From assembly GCA_039680785.1 (NCBI GenBank), contig JBDKSF010000095.1:1-54496 (forward strand): DNA of 54,496 bases, in the 5' to 3' direction. Both the position numbers and the translations under genes were made by a program. This DNA is from Candidatus Cloacimonas sp. (GTDB lineage: Bacteria; Cloacimonadota; Cloacimonadia; Cloacimonadales; Cloacimonadaceae). Below, piece after piece: positions 46,772 through 53,827 of this stretch (its first letter is position 1; every line of letters starts with the position of its first letter). The notes below the pieces were generated by a model, which was not told the origin of the DNA, did not search any database, and was given only the letters and a program-made list of their open reading frames with translations.

Positions 46772-47323
46772 TTATTCTTCATCTTGAGATTCACTGTTTA
46801 TTTTTGAACCTTTGGAAACAGCCACACGAACGGGACGCAACACTTTATCGTGCATTGTATATCCATTCTGGATAATAGCGGCGACGGTATTTTCTTCCTG
46901 CTCACTTGGAATATGGGCTAATGCCTCATGAAATTCCGGATTAAAAGGTTCTCCCAAAGCTTCAATTTTCTTCACGCCTTCTTTTTCCAGGGCTTTCCTA
47001 AGCTGCTGTTCAATCATCAACACTCCTTTTCCGAAAGGAGTGGATTTTTCTTCATTAGTTCCTTGCAAAATAGCTCGTTCAAAATTATCCAGGACATCGC
47101 AGATCTCCGAAGCGAATTTCTGGGTTGCTAAGCGTATCCAATCCGCCTTTTCAGAAATTGTCCGTTTCCGGAAATTCTCAAATTCTGCCATACAACGCAG
47201 ATATTTATCTTTCCACTCTGCTACTTCTTTTTCCAGTTCAGTAGTTTTATCGGTTTTCTCTGTTTCTTCTTTTACTATTTTTTCTGCGTCCGTTTCCTGT
47301 TCTTGTAGCGTCTTTTTATTCAT
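46772..47323 (-). CDS. grpE: Nucleotide-exchange factor GrpE
   Basis: A 183-residue GrpE. The N-terminal coiled coil (KTTELEKEVAEWKDKYLRCMAEFENFRKR-type, cut here to its motif AEFENFRKR) is followed by a beta-domain (GEPFNPEFHEAL, VAAIIQNGYTMHDKVLRPVRVAVS). The start overlaps the hrcA stop by 8 bases (ATGAATAA). Confidence 0.96.
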   Translation of the reverse strand: MNKKTLQEQETDAEKIVKEETEKTDKTTELEKEVAEWKDKYLRCMAEFENFRKRTISEKADWIRLATQKFASEICDVLDNFERAILQGTNEEKSTPFGKGVLMIEQQLRKALEKEGVKKIEALGEPFNPEFHEALAHIPSEQEENTVAAIIQNGYTMHDKVLRPVRVAVSKGSKINSESQDEE

Positions 47324-48383
47324 TCCTATTCTCCTGAGGCACGATCATTCCGCGCCTTGTTGTATTTGTTATCGTTTTGGCTACATCCCTGATAAGAGGG
47401 ATCAGTTTACGATATTCTGTTCTGATGGGTGCCAGCACTCCCAAAAAACCGGGTATGCCAAAAACCTCATATTTAGAGTATATTAGGGCAAAATCCAACC
47501 AATTGTTAATGGCAAAATCCTCACCCAATACTACATTCGTTTCTTTATCACCTTGATATTTACGCATCGTATTCAGCAGAAAATCCTGGCTTTGTAATAA
47601 CCCCATAAACTTCAGAATATTCTCTTTTAAATCAAATTCTTTCTGCTCCAGAAAGTTAATGCTTCCATCGTATTGAATAAAGAAATCACTTATTTCCATA
47701 AATGCTTTGTGCAATTCTGTTAAAAACCAGCTAATCAATCCGTTATCCGCATTTTCTTGCATCTCTAACAATACCCGATTGGCAATGTCATAAATTTGCA
47801 AGCCAACCAATTCATCATTCAAATAACGCACCAGTTTCTTCAGTTGTGCTTCCGTTATTTCATTCTGACATTTTAAAATAACGGTTTTATCCAACCCAGA
47901 ATCCAAGCTCATCACGAAAATCAACTTATTCTCACCTATAGAAAATACATCCAATTTTGCCAAATAACCACTGGAGACCTCCGGCTCGGCAACAAAAGAC
48001 AGCTGATCTGTTTCTTTTGCCAAATTTTGCATTATATAATGCAATGCCTTGGGTGTATCTTTATAGTTCCGAACCAAAAGCTCTCTCAATATATCCATTC
48101 CGTCATATCTCGTCTTGGCAATTTCCGGTTCTATCAGTTTCAGGTATTCTCTGTAGCCCTTTATAGTAGGGATCCTGCCTGCAGAAGTATGCGGTTGGGA
48201 AATCAGATTCATTTCTTCCAGTTTCAGCAAGTCCAAACGCAAAGTAGCCGATGATACATCACCGAGATACTTTTCGTTCAGTATCCTGGAAGACACTGGT
48301 TCGCAACTGATTATGTATTCATCTACCAGCGCTTTAAGGGTCTCGTTTAAGCGTAGTTGATTCTTTTTCATCGTCTCCACCAT
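47316..48383 (-). CDS. hrcA: Heat-inducible repressor HrcA
   Basis: A 355-residue HrcA. The N-terminal winged helix (ALVDEYIISCEPVSSRIL, SSATLRLDLLKLEEMNLI, PHTSAGRIPT) is followed by a GAF-like domain. It represses the hrcA-grpE-dnaK-dnaJ operon by binding CIRCE. The start is ambiguous: the ATG at 48383 has no SD, while an in-frame ATG at 48371 has GGTGGAG close upstream and may be the true start. Confidence 0.94.
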   Translation of the reverse strand: MVETMKKNQLRLNETLKALVDEYIISCEPVSSRILNEKYLGDVSSATLRLDLLKLEEMNLISQPHTSAGRIPTIKGYREYLKLIEPEIAKTRYDGMDILRELLVRNYKDTPKALHYIMQNLAKETDQLSFVAEPEVSSGYLAKLDVFSIGENKLIFVMSLDSGLDKTVILKCQNEITEAQLKKLVRYLNDELVGLQIYDIANRVLLEMQENADNGLISWFLTELHKAFMEISDFFIQYDGSINFLEQKEFDLKENILKFMGLLQSQDFLLNTMRKYQGDKETNVVLGEDFAINNWLDFALIYSKYEVFGIPGFLGVLAPIRTEYRKLIPLIRDVAKTITNTTRRGMIVPQENRNE

Positions 48384-48391
48384 ATATATTC

Positions 48392-48418
48392 TTAGCAGTC
48401 CATAGTATGAACTGCTAA
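48392..48418. promoter_or_regulatory. CIRCE-like operator upstream of hrcA
   Basis: TTAGCAGTC, nine bases, AACTGCTAA. It has the CIRCE spacing and outer bases but AGT instead of the consensus ACT in the half-site (TTAGCACTC-N9-GAGTGCTAA). It lies 9 bases before the hrcA ATG at 48383, where the transcript start would fall. Confidence 0.85.
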
Positions 48419-48427
48419 TCTAAAGAC

Positions 48428-48455
48428 AATTTAATCAACTTTGGAAAATTGTCAA
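48428..48455 (-). promoter_or_regulatory. Putative promoter of the hrcA operon
   Basis: On the minus strand TTGACA (48455-48450), 16-base spacer, TAAATT (48433-48428). It lies between the two CIRCE-like sites. Confidence 0.5.
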
Positions 48456-48475
48456 TCGAAAAGTGAGAGTGCTAA
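48449..48475. promoter_or_regulatory. Second, half-degenerate CIRCE-like site
   Basis: On the minus strand a perfect left half TTAGCACTC, nine bases, then GATTGACAA, which matches the consensus right half at 6 of 9 positions. The degenerate half overlaps the putative -35 TTGACA, so the two sites would flank the promoter. Confidence 0.5.
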
Positions 48476-48506
48476 AAAAATTTTTTGCTATAAACCCTCA
48501 CTGAAA

Positions 48507-48622
48507 ACTTCAAATTTAATCACCAAAACTTCAAATCGTGGAAATTAGGTCACAACTGGAGTATCCGAGGATGGTATTTTTTATCACCATTTCTTCAAAC
48601 TTTTATCACAGAAACTTCAAAT
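48507..48622 (+). repeat. Four short direct repeats (ACTTCAAAT type)
   Basis: ACTTCAAAT at 48507-48515, 48528-48536 and 48614-48622, and TCTTCAAAC at 48592-48600. The two pairs are spaced 21 and 22 bases apart, about two helix turns. Three of the four are preceded by ATCAC and five bases. The rest of 48476-48850 shows a small hairpin (GGGAGACAC.../GTGTTCCC near 48641-48663) but no gene I would support. Confidence 0.6.
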
Positions 48623-48850
48623 GAAATTCCCAAAAAATGTGGGAGACACTAAGTGGTGTTCCCATATATCGGAGGGCATTATATGTAGTGCCTGTAGGAT
48701 GTATTCCTTGTGAGCAAGGGCTGTATTTCTGTTAATGAAGATACTTGCAGTTTCCTTATCGTATTGAGTGGAAAGGACTTGACTACCTTTGCGAGGGGTG
48801 CATAGTAGCGCCCACAAATCAACAGTCAGGTAACCGAGAAGGAGTTCAAA

Positions 48851-48970
48851 ATGACCAGGCAAAACAAAAATCGCAAAGGACAGACAACGCTGGAGGAGAT
48901 GGTTCAATCAGGCAGTCAACTTATCCTGATGCATGACGATGGGGTTTCAGCTGCAGAGCTTCTTGTCTAA
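48851..48970 (+). CDS. Very short ORF with strong RBS (39 aa)
   Basis: ATG at 48851 with AAGGAG six bases upstream. The 39-residue product begins MTRQNKNRKGQTTLEEMV and ends AAELLV. It is not recognised. The strong SD and basic start suggest either a real small protein or the 5' stump of a larger gene (possibly from a mobile element) cut off by rearrangement at about 48970, where it meets an oppositely oriented stump. Confidence 0.35.
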   Translation: MTRQNKNRKGQTTLEEMVQSGSQLILMHDDGVSAAELLV

Positions 48971-49012
48971 CCATTTGTTCTTTGATGCTTTCCAGTAGCT
49001 TGGCTTCCATCG
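48923..49012 (-). CDS. Very short ORF with strong RBS (29 aa)
   Basis: On the minus strand an ATG at about 49012 is preceded by AAGGAG and five bases. It encodes 29 residues starting MEAKLLESIKEQMVRQEAL and runs into the tail of the plus-strand short ORF. A TAGTAT/ATACTA dyad (49027-49041) lies just upstream. Unrecognised; perhaps a truncated gene start. Confidence 0.3.
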
Positions 49013-49121
49013 TATCTCCTTGCGTGTAGTATTGGATACTATATCAGAGCAAGGAAGCCACTCCCCTGTATTAACGCAAATACAGATGCATAAGGATGAG
49101 ACAAAAAAAGACAAAAAGTTC

Positions 49122-49150
49122 TTGACATAGATATGGGCATAGAATAGCAT
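49122..49150 (+). promoter_or_regulatory. Putative promoter of the 49261 secreted-protein gene
   Basis: TTGACA (49122-49127), 17-base spacer, TAGCAT (49145-49150), about 110 bases before the start codon. Confidence 0.4.
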
Positions 49151-49260
49151 TAAATTGTAGTCATGGTAAGGGAGTTCAATTATTACAAATTGTTCTTTGG
49201 TTAGTAATGATGTAGCATCACATAACAATGAGGCAGTAAGATCACAGAATGGAGGATCAG

Positions 49261-50823
49261 ATGAAAGTGATAAAGGTGGTGGCATTGGCATTGCTCCAAT
49301 GTATAACTGTGTTTATGTTATCTGCACAACAGCCTAACGTTGTGATTACTTTAGATAACTCATTTCCAATCCCATACCCTTATGATGAGGTGATCAAACT
49401 CCCGAATGGTGATTTGCAATTTTATAAAATAAATACTGATGTCGGTATTATCCAAGTGACTGGTTTTCAATATCATTTGCAGACTAATGCCATTACAGAT
49501 GTAGTGCAAATTGGCAATGTTACAGGAATCCAGGGGGAATGCCAGTATGGACTCATGACTCAAAGATTTGGGAAATTCTATAGTGTTTATCAGTATCCAG
49601 ATAGTTACAACCCTCAGGGATTAGTATTGCTCAGACTAGATGCCAATAACTTGTTGTACAGAATCATTGATGATCTGGGATTTGGTGCTGGATTTAGTGC
49701 TTTGTTTCAAACAGAGATTGTAGCTGAAGATACTTTCATTTTTGCCCTGGAGGACAGTCTTATTTATTACGATTTTACGAGCGATACAAGTCAAACGCTT
49801 CTGGATGGAGATGTATATCAATGCACTCCAGAACAGGATAAGAGAGTATATGCCATGCCAGATGGTCATTTTATGTATGTTAAGGACTCTATGATGGGAT
49901 ATGACACTGTCCCTGAAACATGGATCATATATGACTCTCAAGGGATTTATCAATTTACTGAAACAGTAACAGATCCATGGTTTGGCGAAAGTACTATTGG
50001 AGTGTCATTTAATCATGATTTCAACTTTGTAAATGAGAGATTCTATATCCCTAATCCCGGTATAACAGATGATGAAGCATATTTAGAGTGTCATTTTCCT
50101 TCACCCGACTCTTTGCATTATTACGTTATTCCAGCCCCAGGGTCACTAAACGAGAGCGATGCCAGATTTGTTAGGTTTGGCGATGATAGAATTCTTAGGT
50201 CATATTATGATTATCTTGAAGACCAGACATATCTGTATATGAACTTCAGCCCGCTGGAATCTAATCCGGTGTCAAGCGATTGGTCTTGCTTCGGCCATCT
50301 AAGGCCTAAGATCAATGGCATAAATGATAACATCGTAGTAATCTCGGTGAGGTTGGTGGAATCTATTTATCTCAGTGCTTTATGCACACTAGATTTTCCT
50401 GTCACACATACATTTACTTTTCCCGCTCCTCATGTGTATATCCCATCAACGAGCATGTCTTTCGCCTATGATGACAAGCTGTATTTCATAGACAATAATA
50501 GAATATTTACATTTAATGTTGAGTTGTCAGTTTCAAATGTTGATGAAACCGCAACTCCCCCCGCACTCACTCTATCGGTATATCCCAATCCTGTAAACGT
50601 GAAGGATGTTATTAAATTCAAAGCTTCGATAAAACATCCTATGGAATTGGATATTTATAACATTAGAGGCCAGAGAGTGAGTACGGTAAAACTGGACTCT
50701 GACGGCTGCGCTCAGTGGGACTTACATAATCATAACGGTGAAGCTCTAAGTGCAGGTGTATATATTGCTAAATTTCGCAATCATAAAGGGATTAAACCCG
50801 TTAGATTCATAGCAATACACTAA
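49261..50823 (+). CDS. Secreted protein of unknown function with sorting tail
   Basis: A 520-residue protein. The ATG at 49261 has GGAGG five bases upstream; an earlier ATG at 49249 would place that SD inside the gene. Signal peptide about 1-22 (ending LSAQ). The body is beta-rich with many Tyr/Asp/Phe and no enzyme motif that I recognise; spacing of hydrophobic strands hints at a propeller. The last ~80 residues are a T9SS-like tail (LSVYPNPVN, LDIYNIRGQR, LSAGVYIAKF). Probably exported and surface-attached or released. Followed 13 bases later by a second, broken secreted-protein gene. Confidence 0.75.
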   Translation: MKVIKVVALALLQCITVFMLSAQQPNVVITLDNSFPIPYPYDEVIKLPNGDLQFYKINTDVGIIQVTGFQYHLQTNAITDVVQIGNVTGIQGECQYGLMTQRFGKFYSVYQYPDSYNPQGLVLLRLDANNLLYRIIDDLGFGAGFSALFQTEIVAEDTFIFALEDSLIYYDFTSDTSQTLLDGDVYQCTPEQDKRVYAMPDGHFMYVKDSMMGYDTVPETWIIYDSQGIYQFTETVTDPWFGESTIGVSFNHDFNFVNERFYIPNPGITDDEAYLECHFPSPDSLHYYVIPAPGSLNESDARFVRFGDDRILRSYYDYLEDQTYLYMNFSPLESNPVSSDWSCFGHLRPKINGINDNIVVISVRLVESIYLSALCTLDFPVTHTFTFPAPHVYIPSTSMSFAYDDKLYFIDNNRIFTFNVELSVSNVDETATPPALTLSVYPNPVNVKDVIKFKASIKHPMELDIYNIRGQRVSTVKLDSDGCAQWDLHNHNGEALSAGVYIAKFRNHKGIKPVRFIAIH

Positions 50824-50836
50824 GAAGGAGGTTATC

Positions 50837-51064
50837 ATGAAGTACATCATGATATTGAGCATGTGCATGCAGTCAGTTGTTTTACTTAACGGGGTTTCTG
50901 AGAAATTCAGCTCTGGCTCAATAGTAATTGAGTTTCCTAATAGCCTTAACCCCAAAATTCAAGATGGTGTCGTTATTACTGGAAACGCAGCTGTTGATTC
51001 CCTTAACACTGTATTAGGTGCAATTGATTACAAGTATTATGATTTATCCCAAATAATGCAGTAG
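50837..51064 (+). pseudogene. 5' fragment of a secreted-protein gene, cut by an IS
   Basis: 75 codons with a strong SD (AAGGAGG, then TTATC, ATG) and a signal-peptide-like start (MKYIMILSMCMQSVVLL). The remainder (SGSIVIEF and GNAAVDSLNTVLGAIDYKYY) resembles the start of a propeptide of secreted subtilisin-like proteases, where a strand is followed by a VDxLNxxxG segment. The frame stops exactly where an IS1380-like element begins. Most likely the 5' stump of a disrupted gene; no continuation is visible beyond the IS. Confidence 0.5.
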
Positions 51065-51766
51065 TATCCCAACTTTAAAAGAAAAGTGTTGCATATATTC
51101 GCCTTTAGTAATGATTAGAAATCGAAAAAAAACAAACAAGAAAAGGAGAAAAATATGCAACACAAACTATCGAAAAAGAAGCACAAAAAGGATCAAGTAA
51201 AAATTGAGTTTAGCCCCAAATTGATAACTTCATGGGGTGGAACTGCGACGATATTCTCGTGATTCTTCGATAAGATAGGATTCAGGGAATTGGTTGAGAA
51301 GATATATCCGGTTCAGGAAACTTCCAATAACTTAACTGGCGTGTATTCCAAACTCATATCACTATTCATATCCGTTCTAAACGGTGGTACCAAGTTTTCT
51401 CAAATCTATTATATGAAGAATGGAAGCAAGATAATTGAGTGCTGTTTTAGGGTAGATCGTTTAGTCAAGTCATCCACTGGTATAGCCAGATACTGGAACA
51501 AGTACAATTGCAGGTCTCTAACTGAAACTCTTTTGCAAAATATAAGCCAGTACTTCTTGCGTCCTGTGCTTGAAGATGCCAAGATTGAAAAGGACACATT
51601 GCGTTTTGATTCCACTGTTATCACCCGTTATGGAAAGCAGGAAGGGGGCTAAAAAAGGATACAATCCCACCAAGCGAGGTCGATTTGATGTTTGGGGTGA
51701 GGATTTATAGTGATTGCTGATGGTGTTGCTAACTGCAGATTATTATCGGGGCTATGCCGATTTGAT
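51065..51766 (+). mobile_element. Remnant of an IS1380-family element
   Basis: Bounded on the left by the truncated secreted-protein ORF and on the right by the end of the C10 peptidase gene. It carries the transposase pseudogene. I could not identify both terminal inverted repeats, so the ends are approximate. Confidence 0.55.
51155..51720 (+). pseudogene. Decayed IS1380-like transposase
   Basis: The ATG at 51155 has SD AAAGGAG. The frame reads KKHKKDQVKIEFSPKLITSWGG, hits an in-frame TGA at 51260 (codon 36), continues with KLISLFISVLNGGTKF and DTLRFDSTVITRYGKQEG (first catalytic Asp region of IS1380-type DDE transposases), then is frameshifted in a G-run near 51643. After removing one G the frame continues AKKGYNPTKRGRFDVWGEDL to a stop. 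Only the N-terminal third of a normal transposase remains. A trace (IADGVANCRLLSG) of the next conserved block follows in another frame. Non-functional. Confidence 0.75.
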
Positions 51767-53437
51767 CTACTGTTTGATCAACTTACCACTCTTTGAGTAG
51801 TCTTCCCCTTTAATCCTATAAAAATACAGTCCAGTAGGGCAGGATTGGCCCATTGAATCCCGTCCATCCCATATATTGTGGTGGGATTGGTGCACCAATT
51901 GTCCTTTCAAGTTGTATATACGCAGTTCGTTGATGGGGGATTTGGTACCAGATACGTGGAATTCACAGCTCTGGGAAAAGGGATTGGGGCTAGTCAGAAT
52001 ACTTACGCAGACCGGAGTATATTCGGAGTCATCCGTAGCAGAACTGTTGTGGAAGACTATGGGGATTTCCAGCCAGGCATTATCGAAGACCAGACGGATA
52101 GTGCTTTCAATGATGTCGCGGGTGGGTACCAGATTAGTAATGCTAAAGACTATTGACCCATAGGCTTCGATGGTAGCAATGCCAGGAGCGGGAGATATCT
52201 GCCACTCAGCGGCATTCAATTCAGTGCCTACCTGCAGATCGACCAATTGCATGGTCAAGGCGCTGAGGTTCACTACTTCAAGTTGCTGACTGCCTCCGGA
52301 GACGATTTCCAGAGCATCGGGCACACCAATCATAGTGATGGCAGGTTGCAGATCAATCACTGCTCCCTCAACCACGGTAAGATTGTAGGGAACGCCTTCC
52401 GGGAGAGAATACCATCCGTTGTATTGGCCGCCCCAACCGAAATTGAGGTGATACATGCCCTCGTTGTAGCCATCTACGACTACATTGTGTCCGGCATCTT
52501 CTGCAGGAGTCACCATTGCCAGCAGAAGAGGAATGCCTTCTTCAATGTTCTGGATCATCCTGGTGTATAGTTGGGGATGTTCCGGTCCCAAAAGCTCAAC
52601 ATTGGGGAAACCGAATCTCTGGAAAGCGGCATAAGCCTGATTCACAGAAAGAGTTCCGGAAACCTGGGATGAATAAATCTGCTTACAAGCGGTTCCACAA
52701 GCAAAGACCAAGGCAGCCTGAAGCTCTGAAGAGGGAAGCTCATCGTGATTGAAAGCGGTCTGTACTTGATCCAGATAGGCGTTCAATTCCGGGAAAGGGG
52801 GAAAATCCATTGTTTCGAAGTCATCATCGATGGTATAGTTCCTTCCGGAAAAAGCGTGGTAATAATCATCACTATCGTCAAAGCGGGTGTTATTCATGCT
52901 TTGGAGATGGTTTACTATCTGAGCCATTGCGACAGCGGGACAGCCCGCTACGCTGCGGGAATTGGATATGGGATCAAGCGGGCACATGGCGTTCCAGGGA
53001 GCGGTCTGATTCCAATTTGTATTCAGTAAATAGTCGTTTACAAGCATTATGGAACGAGGGCTACTTTCAGCTCGTTGCCATGCATCTGTACAAGAAACAT
53101 CATTCAATTGCAAGCGTTGGCTAAGGTCAGCTTTCAGGATTGTGCGCAGAGGATTGTCGGTGTTCCGAAAGCCGAAATCGGAATCCACGGAGTATGCAAC
53201 GAGAGGAGGAAGCGTATCATGGGCGGAGATTACCATGTATCCAGTAGGTTTCAAAGCATATATATAGGCGAGATCAGTCTGTTCCAAACGCAAGACTTCA
53301 AGTTCCGAAATACAGTGTGATCCAGATTGCAGGCTCAAGATGGAATTTGCCAATGCCTTTGCTCTGGGTTCGCTTATAGTATTTGCACTCAGCAGGAAGG
53401 CAGAAAGGGCAATTAGGAGACATAAGAACTTTTTCAT
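51767..53437 (-). CDS. Secreted C10 (streptopain-like) cysteine peptidase with sorting tail
   Basis: A 556-residue secreted peptidase. Signal peptide about 1-18. A SpeB/interpain-type propeptide contains GYMVISAHDTLPPLVAYS. The mature domain has NWNQTAPWNAMCP, catalytic Cys in SVAGCPAVAMAQI, catalytic His in GHNVVVDGY, and HLNFGWGGQYNGWYSL (Trp of the active site). An Ig-like region follows and then a T9SS-like tail (SPNPFSQ, RIYNLKGQL, PTGLYFYRI). Base composition is clearly richer in GC than most of the window: three 60-base lines inside it hold 37, 34 and 28 G/C, against 21 in a line of ftsW. This may be a transferred gene. The right-hand IS remnant abuts its 3' end. Confidence 0.9.
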   Translation of the reverse strand: MKKFLCLLIALSAFLLSANTISEPRAKALANSILSLQSGSHCISELEVLRLEQTDLAYIYALKPTGYMVISAHDTLPPLVAYSVDSDFGFRNTDNPLRTILKADLSQRLQLNDVSCTDAWQRAESSPRSIMLVNDYLLNTNWNQTAPWNAMCPLDPISNSRSVAGCPAVAMAQIVNHLQSMNNTRFDDSDDYYHAFSGRNYTIDDDFETMDFPPFPELNAYLDQVQTAFNHDELPSSELQAALVFACGTACKQIYSSQVSGTLSVNQAYAAFQRFGFPNVELLGPEHPQLYTRMIQNIEEGIPLLLAMVTPAEDAGHNVVVDGYNEGMYHLNFGWGGQYNGWYSLPEGVPYNLTVVEGAVIDLQPAITMIGVPDALEIVSGGSQQLEVVNLSALTMQLVDLQVGTELNAAEWQISPAPGIATIEAYGSIVFSITNLVPTRDIIESTIRLVFDNAWLEIPIVFHNSSATDDSEYTPVCVSILTSPNPFSQSCEFHVSGTKSPINELRIYNLKGQLVHQSHHNIWDGRDSMGQSCPTGLYFYRIKGEDYSKSGKLIKQ

Positions 53438-53676
53438 AAGGTCCTCTTTATATTATCTTGTTTGGCTCAATGATTTTGCGCAATTCTGTGGGAGAGGGGA
53501 TATTGTCAAGGATTGATCTGCGCTTTGCTATAGTGAAGGATATTATTGTGTTGAAGAAACTGCACACTATATTGAGGTAAGCTTTCTTTGATCCTGATAC
53601 ACAGATGCTTAGATTCGCGGGTTACGATCTGGTAGAGCACAAAAAACCCGGAATGAAACCGAGTATCATGAAAGTT

Positions 53677-53752
53677 TGGTTAAGCTAAGAGGATTCGAAC
53701 CCCTGGCCTAATGATTGCGAACTATTCGCTCTACCAACTGAGCTATAGCCCC
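53677..53752 (-). tRNA. tRNA-Ala-like (anticodon CGC), imperfect stems
   Basis: 76 nt with encoded CCA. D-arm GCTC/GAGC and T-arm AGGGG-TTCGAAT-CCTCT are sound. G3·U70 and A73, the alanine identity elements, are present, and loop TTCGCAA gives anticodon CGC. The acceptor stem has G1 against A72 and G2·U71, and the anticodon stem AATAG/TCATT contains an A-C mismatch and a G·U. It may be a decayed copy or pseudogene rather than a working tRNA. Confidence 0.7.
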
Positions 53753-53827
53753 ACATTTTAAGCGTAAATCCCAGTAAAAGCATTTTTTGTCAATAGAACT
53801 CTGCTATTGGCATTCCCATATTTTTTT

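Noticed and set aside
48617-48936. Overlapping ORFs on both strands near 48617-48936
   Set aside because: They overlap each other and the 39-aa ORF, lack SD sites and have no recognisable composition; treated as chance frames.
51876-53320. Several long plus-strand ORFs inside the C10 peptidase gene
   Set aside because: They are shadows of the GC-richer peptidase gene on the other strand, with no SD and no family features.
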